From Parasalinivibrio latis (lineage in GTDB: Bacteria; Pseudomonadota; Gammaproteobacteria; Enterobacterales; Vibrionaceae): a DNA stretch of 64,000 bases. The stretch is from assembly GCF_036825535.1 (NCBI RefSeq), contig NZ_CP098812.1, positions 2,480,001 to 2,544,000 of the forward strand, read 5' to 3'. Positions 26,776-35,835 of the stretch are shown one piece after another; position 1 is the first letter of the stretch; every line of letters starts with the position of its first letter. The position numbers were made by a program, and so were the translations under genes. The notes under the pieces were generated by a model. The model searched no databases. It saw only the letters and a list, made by a program, of their open reading frames with translations, and had not been told where the DNA came from.

Positions 26776-26816
26776 GTTGGTTTCTTCCTTTTTAACTATT
26801 GCGCAATAGAAAGTAA

Positions 26817-28166
26817 TCAATAACTCGGCGACCAGGCTGGCGCGCGTACGCGGCCATTGGTGGCTGGCAGTCGAGCTTTAAAACGGCCGTCAATTGACAC
26901 CAGGGACAACACGTTACGCTTGCCGTAAATGGCACTGTAGATAACCATGCTGCCGTTCGGTGCAATGCTTGGCGACTCATCGAGTAGGGTTTTTGTCAGG
27001 ATTTGCACCGCACCGGTTTTCAGGTCCTGCTTGGCAATGTTGTAACCGCTGTTAGAACGATTAACCATTACCAGGAAACGACCATCCGGAGTGAGTTGCC
27101 CACCCAAGTTCTGGCTGCCTTGCCATGTGATGCGACGAGTCGAACCGTCGTCTAAATTTACTCGATAAATCTGTGGGTTACCACCCCGGTCAGAGGTGAT
27201 AATCAAAGACTTGCCATCCGGATCCCAGAAAGGTTCGGTGTTGTTCGCTCGACCGGATGTAACCTGCCTGAATTGCTTGGTGGCAAAGTCATAAATGTAA
27301 ACCTGCAGGCTGCCTGTTTTCGATGAAACCATCGCCAACTTCTTGCCATCAGGAGAGAAACGAGGTGAACCGTTATGGCGCGGGAACGATGAAATCAGTT
27401 CACGGGTACCGGTATAGATATCCATAATGAAAATCTGCGCCTGGCGATTTTCAAAGCTCACATAAGCCAGTTTACGGCCGTCCGGTGACCAGGCAGGAGA
27501 CATCAGAGGTTGCTTGGAACGAATAACGAGTCGTTCGTTGTAACCATCATAATCGGCAATTCGCAACTGGTAAGGGTGAGATGATTTGTCATCAATAACC
27601 ACATAAGCGATACGGGTCAGAAAGTCTCCCTTCTCGCCAGTCAGTTTTTCATAAACCAGATCAGAAATACGGTGTGCTGCCCGGCGAAGCTGGTTTGGTT
27701 TCACGGTAGAACGGTTATTCAGAAGAACGTGGTCCTTGGTCAGCACCAGTTGCCCGTCCTGAAGCCCTTTCGCCTGCCCTTGTGTGAGCTGGCCGCGGAC
27801 AATATCAATCAGCTGGTAACTGATAACGTAATTCCCTGCTTCATCCTGGCTGATTTTACCGGTCACTACAGCATCCACACCCATTGCAGTCCATGAATCA
27901 AAGTCAACCTGCGATTCATCATAGGGGGTCTGAGGCATTTTGGCGGTAGGTACAGGGCTGAATTTACCGCTACGGGTCAGGTCAGACGCAATCACTTCCG
28001 AAAGGTCTTCAGGCAGTTTACCCGCCCCGGTCCATTGGAAGGGCACAATACCAATCGGACGCGCAGAGTCAACGCCCTCAGTAATAACCAGTTTTAACGC
28101 CGCATTTGCAGCCGGCACAACCGCCAGCCAGCAAAGGGCAATTCCAACTATTAATCGTTTTAACAT
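26817..28166 (-). CDS. tolB: Tol-Pal system protein TolB
   Basis: 449-residue periplasmic protein: signal peptide (about 1-22), N-terminal alpha/beta domain to about 165, then a six-bladed WD40-like propeller with repeats of the type 'SPDGRKLAYVSFENR' and 'SPDGKKLAMVSSKTG'. TolB binds Pal and the TolA C-terminus. It is 18 bp downstream of tolA and 41 bp before pal. Confidence 0.95.
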   Translation of the reverse strand: MLKRLIVGIALCWLAVVPAANAALKLVITEGVDSARPIGIVPFQWTGAGKLPEDLSEVIASDLTRSGKFSPVPTAKMPQTPYDESQVDFDSWTAMGVDAVVTGKISQDEAGNYVISYQLIDIVRGQLTQGQAKGLQDGQLVLTKDHVLLNNRSTVKPNQLRRAAHRISDLVYEKLTGEKGDFLTRIAYVVIDDKSSHPYQLRIADYDGYNERLVIRSKQPLMSPAWSPDGRKLAYVSFENRQAQIFIMDIYTGTRELISSFPRHNGSPRFSPDGKKLAMVSSKTGSLQVYIYDFATKQFRQVTSGRANNTEPFWDPDGKSLIITSDRGGNPQIYRVNLDDGSTRRITWQGSQNLGGQLTPDGRFLVMVNRSNSGYNIAKQDLKTGAVQILTKTLLDESPSIAPNGSMVIYSAIYGKRNVLSLVSIDGRFKARLPATNGRVRAPAWSPSY

Positions 28167-28184
28167 CGGATAAACCTCGCCCTG

Positions 28185-29294
28185 TTAAAGTTCAAATTCC
28201 AATTCAATGTCCTGCAGCTTGGCAATCACATCGGGGTCTTCCGGCATAGGGAAAGAATTCACGCGCAGGACGGCTGCTTTTGCTGCCCGGCAAAAATTAT
28301 CATTTCCAGAAACCTGGTTCACGTCTAACACCAGGCCATTGGAGGAAAGGCGTATTTTCAATGCACATCTCTGTCCGACCATGCTGGAATCTATCAGCCA
28401 GTTTTGCTGGATCATGGTCTTGAAGATAGCGCCCTGACGTTGGATTGCATCGTCAACCTGACGGCCACGCGCAGTGGTTCGCTGCGCGCTTTCATCTTCT
28501 AACCCGGAAAACAGATCATTGAGTGCTGCTTCCTGTTCTTTTCGCTTACGCTCTGCTTCAGCCGCTCGGCGCTGTTCTTCAGCTGCCTTCTTACGGGCTT
28601 TTTCCGCCGCTTCTTCCGCCGCTTTCTGCTCTGCGATCTTACGTTGACGCTCTGCCTCGGCCTTACGGGCAGCTTCTTCAGCAGCTTTTTGCTCGGTGAG
28701 TTTACGCTGGCGCTCTGCTTCTGCTTTCTTGGCTGCTTCTTCTGCCGCTTTTTGCTCCGCGATTTTTTTCACTCGGGCTTCTTCAGCTTTCTTAGCTGCC
28801 AGCTCAGCTTTTTTCTGTTCTTCAATCTGACGCTTGCGCTCAGCTTCTGCCTTGGCCGCTTTCTCACGGGCTATTCGCTCCTGCTTTTCAGCTTCGCGAC
28901 GCTGCTGCTCAACCTTGCGTTTTTCTTCCGCTACACGCTTTCGTTCACGCTCTGCTTCACGAGCCTGCTTTTCTGCAGCCAGTTTCTGTGCTTTGAGTTC
29001 ACGCAGTCGCTTCTCTTCGGCTGCTCGTTGTTTTTCAAGTTGCTCGGCCTGTTGCTCAAGGCGTCGCAGTCGTTCATCTTCTGCGCGCTTGGCCTCTTCT
29101 CGTTGCTGACGGATTTTCTGCGCCTGCTGATTTACCAGGCTGGGATCAATCACCACCGCCTGAATACTGGAACCGGCATTCGGCGTTTTGTCTTCCGAAA
29201 AGTTGGAACCCCAAATAAGTGCGACCAACAACAAGCCATGGAATAAAACCGAGACAATAATGGCAACGGTATAATTTTTATCCTGATTCTTCAT
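28185..29294 (-). CDS. tolA: Tol-Pal system protein TolA
   Basis: 369 residues. The inner-membrane helix is at about 8-30 and contains the family motif 'SVLFHGLLL'. A long Ala/Glu/Lys/Arg helix (about 55-258) spans the periplasm. The C-terminal domain (about 275-369) has two cysteines (about 310 and 335) and binds TolB and Pal. The helical part contains three near-perfect 22-residue repeats. Strongly biased composition is normal for TolA. Confidence 0.95.
   Translation of the reverse strand: MKNQDKNYTVAIIVSVLFHGLLLVALIWGSNFSEDKTPNAGSSIQAVVIDPSLVNQQAQKIRQQREEAKRAEDERLRRLEQQAEQLEKQRAAEEKRLRELKAQKLAAEKQAREAERERKRVAEEKRKVEQQRREAEKQERIAREKAAKAEAERKRQIEEQKKAELAAKKAEEARVKKIAEQKAAEEAAKKAEAERQRKLTEQKAAEEAARKAEAERQRKIAEQKAAEEAAEKARKKAAEEQRRAAEAERKRKEQEAALNDLFSGLEDESAQRTTARGRQVDDAIQRQGAIFKTMIQQNWLIDSSMVGQRCALKIRLSSNGLVLDVNQVSGNDNFCRAAKAAVLRVNSFPMPEDPDVIAKLQDIELEFEL
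28562..28763 (-). repeat. 22-residue helical repeats within tolA
   Basis: About three tandem copies of a 66-bp unit encoding 'EQKAAEEAA(K/R/E)KAEAERQRK' (TolA residues about 178-245). Copy number is likely to vary between strains by slippage or recombination. Confidence 0.75.
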
Positions 29295-29305
29295 ACCACT
29301 CCCGG

Positions 29306-29761
29306 TTACGAATCAATCGGCTGGGTCATCAGGCCAACTGAGCCGACACCCGCTTGCTGCAACGCATCCAGCGTCAGGATAATTTCAGAATAGGGAACTC
29401 GGCCATCCCCGCCGACCAGGACCGGCGAGTTAGGCTTCAGGCTTTTTTCTGCCTTCACCCGTACCACGAGATCCTGAAGCGTCAGCCCGCGCTCTACATC
29501 CCCATTATTTACACTCAACCCTAGCGCCCCGTCTTTATTGACCTCTACGATAATAAAACTGGGTGCTTCATCACTACCGAGCTTTTCAGCGAGATCAGCA
29601 GCGGTCATGGCATCGTGCGTTTGTGGAAGTTCCACATCAACACCCTGCGTAACAAAGGGCGCCGTCACCATAAAGATAATCAGCAGTACCAACATCACGT
29701 CGATGTAAGGCACCACATTTATCTCCGCAGTCAATTTTCTACGATTGCGTTGATAAGGCAT
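29306..29761 (-). CDS. tolR: Tol-Pal system proton-channel subunit TolR
   Basis: 151-residue ExbD/TolR protein. One membrane helix (about 18-40) carries the essential proton-carrying Asp in 'VVPYIDVMLVLLIIFMVTAP' (about residue 22). The periplasmic domain is normal in length. It works with TolQ to energise TolA. It starts 6 bp after tolQ. Confidence 0.95.
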   Translation of the reverse strand: MPYQRNRRKLTAEINVVPYIDVMLVLLIIFMVTAPFVTQGVDVELPQTHDAMTAADLAEKLGSDEAPSFIIVEVNKDGALGLSVNNGDVERGLTLQDLVVRVKAEKSLKPNSPVLVGGDGRVPYSEIILTLDALQQAGVGSVGLMTQPIDS

Positions 29762-29767
29762 GCCCTG

Positions 29768-30454
29768 TTACTCCTTGGTACCGGCAAACGCCTGACGGTG
29801 CAGGATACTGGAGAACTCTTCCATAAAGTTGATGTAGTTATGCTCCAACTTGGCAACGCGGCTTGTCAGACGGTTGTAGAACATAACAGCCGGAATCGCA
29901 GCAAAAAGGCCCATTGCGGTAGCAACCAGTGCTTCAGCGATACCCGGTGCAACCATTGAAAGGGTCGCCTGCTTCACCGCACCCAGTGCGATAAAGGCAT
30001 GCATAATACCCCATACGGTACCAAACAGGCCGATATACGGTGTAATAGAACCCACGGTTGCCAGGAACGGGAGGTTAGTTTCCAGCGAGTCCACTTCTTT
30101 TGAGAGGGAGACGCGCATCGCACGGGTAGTACCTTCCATTACAGCATCCGGTACTTTGCCGTTACTACGATGTAGACGGGCAAACTCTTTGAAACCTGAA
30201 TAGAATATTTGTTCGCTGCCTGTCAGGTTGTCCTTGCGAGCCTGAACCTCGTGGTAAAGCTGGGACAAGTCAATGCCAGACCAGAAACGGTCTTCAAAAC
30301 GCTGGGCTTTCTGCGAAGCCTGGGTCAGCACTTGAGATCGCTTAACAATCACAGCCCAAGACGCAACAGACATTCCCAAAAGCCCAAGCATAACGAGCTT
30401 TACCAGCAGGCTGGCTTGCAGGAAAAGGTCAAGGATCGAAAGTTCACCGGTCAC
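29768..30454 (-). CDS. tolQ: Tol-Pal system motor subunit TolQ
   Basis: 228-residue ExbB/TolQ/MotA family protein with three membrane helices (about 15-35, 133-155, 168-190). 'ATVGSITPYIGLFGTVWGIM' carries the helix-2 signature, and the third helix has 'ALVATAMGLFAAIPAVMFYN'. Its start overlaps the ybgC stop by 11 bp. Confidence 0.95.
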   Translation of the reverse strand: MTGELSILDLFLQASLLVKLVMLGLLGMSVASWAVIVKRSQVLTQASQKAQRFEDRFWSGIDLSQLYHEVQARKDNLTGSEQIFYSGFKEFARLHRSNGKVPDAVMEGTTRAMRVSLSKEVDSLETNLPFLATVGSITPYIGLFGTVWGIMHAFIALGAVKQATLSMVAPGIAEALVATAMGLFAAIPAVMFYNRLTSRVAKLEHNYINFMEEFSSILHRQAFAGTKE

Positions 30455-30872
30455 GCAGTATCTCCGCTTTAATATGTTGTGGAATTGAAATTGGCCGCAT
30501 TACGGTCAGGTTTACACAACCTACCTTAACAGAAGCACGACACAAGACAGTGTTATCAGAATTCACTAACTCTTGACAGAAAATGATCGTTGCACGGCCT
30601 AATTGTGAGATTGTTGTTTGGACGGTTAGTTCATCGTCAAGGCGAGCACCACGGATAAAATCAATATCCATGTGACGCACAACAAAGGCTACGTTGTCTT
30701 CCAGCAGTGTATTTTGGTTAATTCCGCTGCTGCGTAGCATTTCGGTGCGGGCACGCTCAAAAAACTTGAGGTAGTTGGAATGGTATACGACACCGCCGGC
30801 GTCTGTGTCTTCGTAATAAATGCGAACTGGCCAGCTGAAAGGTTGCTGCTCAGTGTTTAGCTCTGATGCCAT
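30444..30872 (-). CDS. ybgC: YbgC family acyl-CoA thioesterase
   Basis: 142-residue hotdog-fold thioesterase, first gene of the tol-pal operon. The catalytic motif 'YYEDTDAGGVVYHSNYLKFF' (about 19-38) contains the active-site Asp. Length is normal. The conserved ybgC-tolQRAB-pal-cpoB order is intact here. Confidence 0.93.
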   Translation of the reverse strand: MASELNTEQQPFSWPVRIYYEDTDAGGVVYHSNYLKFFERARTEMLRSSGINQNTLLEDNVAFVVRHMDIDFIRGARLDDELTVQTTISQLGRATIIFCQELVNSDNTVLCRASVKVGCVNLTVMRPISIPQHIKAEILRDR

Positions 30873-30965
30873 GTTAAGTACGGATCCATTCCTGAAAGGA
30901 TATTTGCATTACTATACCGGACTTAAATAGCGTTACAAAACTTCGATGATGAGGAAGGTCAATAA

Positions 30966-31010
30966 ACGGGTAAAAAGAAAGCAGCCTGTGCGGTAAACCG
31001 CACAGGCTGC
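30966..31010 (-). terminator. Terminator of the cyd operon
   Basis: A 13-bp perfect stem GCAGCCTGTGCGG-TTTA-CCGCACAGGCTGC (30981-31010, minus strand), followed by TTTCTTTTT. It lies about 65 bp after ybgE. Confidence 0.85.
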
Positions 31011-31075
31011 TCAATGACAAGGGGTTAAATTAACCTTTTTTGACAGTTTCGTGCTGTTTTTGCCTTCTAAGGTAT

Positions 31076-31372
31076 TTAGAACACAAACTTCATCAGCAGA
31101 ACATAGCCCTGCACCAGCCATGCCAGAACCGGGAAAAAGAAACACTGCCAGTACCATGCACGAGGCTGGAAACCGATGCCGTGAATAATACCAGTGCATG
31201 TTGCCCAAATAATGGCGGGGCCAATAATTGCATTAAACCCACCGATGGATTCAGCAAATGAGTGTGGGTTCCACATCACCAATCCACCAACGGCTACCGC
31301 CAGAATAAACGAAAGCGCCCTTAACCAGGCGCTTCCAAGGGCCGGATAAATCCGGCCCAGGGTGTCTTGCAT
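31076..31372 (-). CDS. ybgE: Cyd operon protein YbgE
   Basis: 98-residue inner-membrane protein with three helices. 'LRALSFILAVAVGGLVMW' and 'ATCTGIIHGIGFQPRAWYWQ' match E. coli YbgE ('LRALSF', 'GVIHGVGFRPQ'). From ATG 31372 the number of residues before the LRALSF motif equals that of E. coli. A GTG at 31381 that overlaps cydX is the alternative. Its function in the bd oxidase operon is not settled. Confidence 0.82.
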   Translation of the reverse strand: MQDTLGRIYPALGSAWLRALSFILAVAVGGLVMWNPHSFAESIGGFNAIIGPAIIWATCTGIIHGIGFQPRAWYWQCFFFPVLAWLVQGYVLLMKFVF

Positions 31373-31373
31373 C

Positions 31374-31481
31374 TTACTCACTGTCTTTATCCATGGCATC
31401 GGTATGTTCAAGCCACAGGGCATTGATGATACCGAAAGCGCAGGCCAGCAGTACGCCAAGAATCCAAGCGAAATACCACAT
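31374..31481 (-). CDS. cydX: Cytochrome bd-I small subunit CydX
   Basis: A 35-residue single-helix membrane protein, 'MWYFAWILGVLLACAFGIIN...', between cydB and ybgE. It matches CydX, including the 'MWYFAWILG' start and a short acidic tail. AAGGAGAAG lies 6 bp before ATG. CydX stabilises the haem b595/d site of cytochrome bd. Confidence 0.93.
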   Translation of the reverse strand: MWYFAWILGVLLACAFGIINALWLEHTDAMDKDSE

Positions 31482-31496
31482 AGTCTTCTCCTTGCC

Positions 31497-32633
31497 TTAG
31501 TACAGTGAATGTTTGTTTTCTTCGATGAACTTGTCATCGATACGGCCGAACATCTTGTAGTAACACCAAGAGGTGTAACCCAGGATAATTGGCACGAACA
31601 CAATCGCAACGTAAGTCATGATAGACAAAGTCAGTTCACTGGACGTTGCATCCCACAGGGTCAGACTGTGGTTAGGTTCTTTAATTGATGGCATCACGAA
31701 TGGGAACATTGAGAAGCCCGCAGTCAGGATGATACCGGCAATGGTCAGGCTTGAAGTCAGGAAGGCAAAACCACCCTTCTCAAAGCGAGAAGCCAGGATA
31801 GTCAGAGCGGGCATGAATACACCCAGAGCCGGAGCAATCCACAGCAATGGGTATTTTTGGAAGTTATGCATCCACGCACCCGCTTCAATAGCTACCTGCT
31901 TAACGGTTGGGTTAGTCACCGCTTCTGTAGACAGGCCACCCATTACCACATAGCCGTCCATACCTTGTACAACGTAACCTGCTACTGCGAACAGAACCGC
32001 TGTCAGCAGTGCTGACCACTGAGCCACGCCGCGAACACGGTTGTGCAGGTCTCCGGTAGTTTTCATCTGCAACCATGCAGCGCCTTGGGTAACAATCATC
32101 AGCAGGCTGACAAAGCCACACAGCAGGCCGAACGGGTTAAGCAGGCCGAAGAAATTACCGTGGTAAGTCACGCGCAGCAATTCGTCCATATCGAATGGAA
32201 CACCCTGAAGCAGGTTACCGAATGCCACACCAAAGATAACAGGCGGAACGAAGCCACCGACAAACAGGCCCCAGTCCCAAGCATTACGCCAGCGGGTGTC
32301 TTCAATCTTTGAACGGTAGTCAAAGCCAACCGGACGGAAGAACAAGGCCGCAAGTGTCAGAATCATGGCAACATAGAAGCCGGAGAAAGACACTGCGTAA
32401 ACAATCGGCCAGGCTGCAAACAGTGCACCACCGGCAGTGATCAGCCAAACCTGGTTACCGTCCCAGTGAGGGGCGATAGAGTTGATCATCACCCGGCGCT
32501 CATTGTCAGTCTTGCCAACTACAGGGATCAGTGCACCTACACCCATGTCAAAGCCGTCGGTCACGGCAAATCCGATAAGTAGGACACCAATCAGCGCCCA
32601 CCAGATAAATCGCAGAACTTCGTAATCAAACAT
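31497..32633 (-). CDS. cydB: Cytochrome bd ubiquinol oxidase subunit II
   Basis: 378-residue polytopic membrane protein (about eight to nine helices) beginning 'MFDYEVLRFIWWALIGVLL', with 'GFDMGVGALIPVVGKTDNERR' after the first helix as in all CydB. It pairs with CydA and is separated from it by 12 bp. Its stop lies 15 bp before the cydX ATG. Confidence 0.96.
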   Translation of the reverse strand: MFDYEVLRFIWWALIGVLLIGFAVTDGFDMGVGALIPVVGKTDNERRVMINSIAPHWDGNQVWLITAGGALFAAWPIVYAVSFSGFYVAMILTLAALFFRPVGFDYRSKIEDTRWRNAWDWGLFVGGFVPPVIFGVAFGNLLQGVPFDMDELLRVTYHGNFFGLLNPFGLLCGFVSLLMIVTQGAAWLQMKTTGDLHNRVRGVAQWSALLTAVLFAVAGYVVQGMDGYVVMGGLSTEAVTNPTVKQVAIEAGAWMHNFQKYPLLWIAPALGVFMPALTILASRFEKGGFAFLTSSLTIAGIILTAGFSMFPFVMPSIKEPNHSLTLWDATSSELTLSIMTYVAIVFVPIILGYTSWCYYKMFGRIDDKFIEENKHSLY

Positions 32634-32645
32634 CTGTTGTTCTCC

Positions 32646-34232
32646 TTATGCCTCAACCTGACGGGACAGGTCTGCTTCCGGGGTGTTCTTCTGTTCAAAG
32701 TGGTAGCGGCCGGTTTTCAGGCTGCTAGGGCCCTTGCGGGCAAACTTGAACATCAGGTACAACTCGGCAATCAGGAAGACGGTGTACAGTGAACAGATAG
32801 CAACCAGTGAGAAGATAATTTCACCGGCAGTCAGGTTCGATGCAGCCATATGTACCGGCAAAATCTCACCAACAGCCCATGGCTGACGGCCGTATTCCGC
32901 AACAAACCAACCGGCTTCGATCGCGATCCAAGGCAGAGGGATTGAGTACAGTGCGGCTTTAAGCACCCAACGTTTTTCAGTAATACGCTGACGGCAGGTC
33001 TGCCAGAATGCGGCGGCAAACACGGCCAGCATCAGGAAGCCTACACCCACCATGATGCGGAAGCTGAAGAACAGCGGTGCTACTTCAGGGATAGAGTCCT
33101 TCGCAGCCTGCTTGATTTGCGCTTCAGTTGCATCAACAACGTTTGGCGTGTACTGCTTCAGCAGCAGACCGTAACCCAGATCTTTCTTAACTTCGTTAAA
33201 CGCAGCGATATTTTCCGGAGACTTGTCGCCTGAACGTAGTTTTTCCAGGATACCGTACGCGGTCATACCATTACGGATACGCACTTCGTGGTCTTTAATC
33301 AGGTCACGAAGGCCGGTTACCTGCGTATCAAGCGAACGGGTTGCGATAATACCCATTACATACGGAATCTTGATGGCGTAATCCGTTTCCATGGTTTCCT
33401 GGTTTGGCCAGCCAATCACAGTAAACGCAGCCGGTGCCGGTTCGGTGTGCCATTCAGCTTCAATCGCAGCCAGCTTGGTCTTCTGCACATCACCCAGCTC
33501 ATAACCGGATTCATCACCCAGAATGATGACAGACAGGATAGAAGCCATACCGAAAGATGCTGCAATTGCGAAGGAACGGCGCGCAAACGCGATATCACGG
33601 CCTTTCAGCAGGTAGTATGAGCTGATACCCAGGATGAACATGGCACCTGTGGTGTAACCGGAAGAAACGGTGTGAACGAACTTAACCTGAGCAACCGGGT
33701 TAAAGATAACGTCAGCAAAGCTCACCATTTCCATGCGCATACTTTCGAAGTTGAATTCTGCACCAACCGGGTTTTGCATCCAGCCGTTTGCAATCAGAAT
33801 CCAAAGCGCGGAGAAGTTTGAGCCCAGAGCAACCAGCCAGGTGGTTGCCAGGTGCTGACGCTTGCTCAGACGATCCCAACCAAAGAAGAAGAGGCCAACA
33901 AAAGTGGATTCAAGGAAGAATGCCATCAGGCCTTCAATGGCGAGAGGGGCACCGAAGATGTCACCCACGTAGTGTGAATAGTAAGACCAGTTGGTACCGA
34001 ACTGGAACTCCATGGTCAGACCGGTTGCTACACCGAGTGCAAAGTTAATACCAAACAACTTACCCCAGAACTTGGTCATGTCCTTGTAAATCTGCTTGTC
34101 TGTCATCACATAGAGTGATTCCATGATGGCAAGCAGGAAGGCCATACCCAGCGTCAGGGGTACAAACAAAAAGTGATACATCGCAGTCAGCGCAAACTGC
34201 AACCGCGATAGATCAACGATATCATCAAACAT
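32646..34232 (-). CDS. cydA: Cytochrome bd ubiquinol oxidase subunit I
   Basis: 528-residue catalytic subunit of the high-affinity terminal oxidase, carrying haems b558, b595 and d. The N-terminal haem ligand is His in 'LTAMYHFLFVPLTLGM' (about residue 19). 'HTVSSGYTTGAMFILG' holds the next His ligand (about 185), and the quinol Q-loop follows with 'GRDIAFARRSF'. Length matches the long Q-loop (E. coli-type) class. Two FNR-like boxes lie 240-300 bp upstream. Confidence 0.96.
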   Translation of the reverse strand: MFDDIVDLSRLQFALTAMYHFLFVPLTLGMAFLLAIMESLYVMTDKQIYKDMTKFWGKLFGINFALGVATGLTMEFQFGTNWSYYSHYVGDIFGAPLAIEGLMAFFLESTFVGLFFFGWDRLSKRQHLATTWLVALGSNFSALWILIANGWMQNPVGAEFNFESMRMEMVSFADVIFNPVAQVKFVHTVSSGYTTGAMFILGISSYYLLKGRDIAFARRSFAIAASFGMASILSVIILGDESGYELGDVQKTKLAAIEAEWHTEPAPAAFTVIGWPNQETMETDYAIKIPYVMGIIATRSLDTQVTGLRDLIKDHEVRIRNGMTAYGILEKLRSGDKSPENIAAFNEVKKDLGYGLLLKQYTPNVVDATEAQIKQAAKDSIPEVAPLFFSFRIMVGVGFLMLAVFAAAFWQTCRQRITEKRWVLKAALYSIPLPWIAIEAGWFVAEYGRQPWAVGEILPVHMAASNLTAGEIIFSLVAICSLYTVFLIAELYLMFKFARKGPSSLKTGRYHFEQKNTPEADLSRQVEA

Positions 34233-34468
34233 GTAAACTCCTATTCGTCAGGCTGACTGACGTCGATGCCCTTGGGACGATCGAATACTCACAAGGCTTC
34301 TATAAAAAACGAACTCAAAAACCCACAGGAATGCGTTAAGAACAATGAGACCTTTGTTGCATTTCTGTTTGCTATTGGTTGTGTTTTTGTTAAGTTTATT
34401 CTAATATAGCTGGAACTAATATTAATGTTATTAACCGTCCCCTTCAAACGGTTTTGTTCCAACGTGCT

Positions 34469-34482
34469 TTGACTTGCATCAA
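34469..34482. promoter_or_regulatory. FNR box (near-consensus)
   Basis: TTGAC-TTGC-ATCAA, 9 of 10 matches to the FNR consensus TTGATNNNNATCAA, 237 bp upstream of cydA. Confidence 0.6.
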
Positions 34483-34518
34483 ATTTAAGCGACTGTATAC
34501 CTGCACATGGACATTTTG

Positions 34519-34532
34519 TTGATTCCCATCAA
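34519..34532. promoter_or_regulatory. FNR box (perfect)
   Basis: TTGAT-TCCC-ATCAA, a 10 of 10 match to the FNR consensus, centred 50 bp from the other box. Oxygen-responsive control of cydAB is the obvious interpretation. Confidence 0.72.
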
Positions 34533-34754
34533 TTTCACTGAGTAAGTTTTAACCAAAACGCTCATGTGGCACGCATATTTCGCCCGTATTATGTAAAAGT
34601 TTGTAAATCCCCCACGGTCATAAGACAGCCGAGTATGCATTGGAAAGTGGCTTTTTTAATATCGTCAGCCCGTCATACACATACCATTTTGTTCTTTTTT
34701 ATTGCTTGTTAATCGGTTAGCTGAAATCGCTGTGGCAGAAGCGGCTGAACAGAT

Positions 34755-34788
34755 CAAAAAAAGGCAGCCCGCTTAACGGTCTGCCTTT
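34755..34788 (-). terminator. Terminator of ruvAB
   Basis: On the minus strand, AAAGGCAG-ACCGTTAAGCGGG-CTGCCTTTTTTT, 27 bp after the ruvB stop. Confidence 0.8.
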
Positions 34789-34814
34789 CCATGTATAGAG
34801 TCGGGGCTGCAGAT

Positions 34815-35822
34815 TTACTTTTCGATATCAAATCCAAAATGCAGATAAGCACGTTGGGTTGCAATACGCCCTCGGGGAGTACGTTGCAAGAATCCCTGCT
34901 GGATAAGGTAAGGCTCCAGCACATCCTCGATGGTTTCTTTTTCTTCGCCGATTGCCGCCGCAAGGTTATCCAGACCAACCGGGCCCCCCATAAACTTGTC
35001 AATGATTGCCATCAAGAGTTTACGGTCCATATAGTCAAAACCGCAATTGTCTACATCCAGCATATCCAGGGCTTTGGCTGCGATAACCGGGCAGATATGA
35101 CCTTCTGCTTTCACTTCCGCATAGTCACGAACACGACGCAACAGGCGGTTAGCTATACGAGGCGTACCCCGCGCACGACGAGCAATTTCCATTGCACCTT
35201 CTTCTTCCATTGATAGGTTCAGGCAACGGGCACTGCGCATGACGATATGCTGCAGATCTTCAATTTTGTAGTACTCAAGACGCTGGGTAATCCCAAAGCG
35301 GTCGCGAAGCGGAGACGTCAGCGAACCGGCGCGGGTCGTCGCACCGACCAGTGTAAAAGGCGGCAAGTCTATTTTAATGGAGCGTGCAGCCGGGCCTTCG
35401 CCAATCATGATATCCAGCTGGTAGTCTTCCATTGCCGGGTACAGCACCTCTTCCACCACCGGACTCAGACGATGGATTTCATCGATAAAGAGCACATCAT
35501 TAGGTTCGAGGTTGGTCAGTAACGCCGCCAGGTCACCGGCTTTTTCCAATACAGGGCCCGAGGTGGTACGGATATTTACATCCATCTCATTGGCTACGAT
35601 ATTCGCAAGCGTGGTTTTACCCAGGCCCGGAGGACCGAAGATCAGCAGGTGATCCAGCGCCTCATTGCGCAACTGGGCTGCTTTAATAAAGATCTCCATC
35701 TGCTCACGCACATGATCCTGGCCCTGATAGTCCTGGAGCATTTTCGGGCGGATGGCACGATCGATAACATCCTCTTCCCGGGTTGTCTGGGCGGCAGAAA
35801 TGAGGCGATCAGCTTCAATCAT
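34815..35822 (-). CDS. ruvB: Holliday junction branch-migration ATPase RuvB
   Basis: 335-residue AAA+ motor. Walker A is 'GPPGLGKTTLAN' (about 64-75), Walker B is 'DVLFIDEIHRLS', sensor I is 'LVGATTRAG', and the C-terminal winged helix has 'GFLQRTPRGRIAT'. It works with RuvA (upstream, 13 bp away) to drive branch migration. Confidence 0.97.
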   Translation of the reverse strand: MIEADRLISAAQTTREEDVIDRAIRPKMLQDYQGQDHVREQMEIFIKAAQLRNEALDHLLIFGPPGLGKTTLANIVANEMDVNIRTTSGPVLEKAGDLAALLTNLEPNDVLFIDEIHRLSPVVEEVLYPAMEDYQLDIMIGEGPAARSIKIDLPPFTLVGATTRAGSLTSPLRDRFGITQRLEYYKIEDLQHIVMRSARCLNLSMEEEGAMEIARRARGTPRIANRLLRRVRDYAEVKAEGHICPVIAAKALDMLDVDNCGFDYMDRKLLMAIIDKFMGGPVGLDNLAAAIGEEKETIEDVLEPYLIQQGFLQRTPRGRIATQRAYLHFGFDIEK

Positions 35823-35835
35823 GTTGGATCAGTTC

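Larger units (their letters stand above)
34233..34754. promoter_or_regulatory. Regulatory region of cydAB
   Basis: 520 AT-rich bases upstream of cydA with no gene. It contains two FNR-type palindromes (34469 and 34519). The long leader is consistent with the multi-promoter FNR/ArcA control known for cydAB in enteric bacteria. No other element could be supported. Confidence 0.6.

Noticed and set aside
28644..29246. 200-residue plus-strand ORF rich in Leu, Phe, Ser and Cys
   Set aside because: It is the antisense shadow of the biased Ala/Glu/Lys helix of tolA. It has no ribosome site, and tolA is certain.
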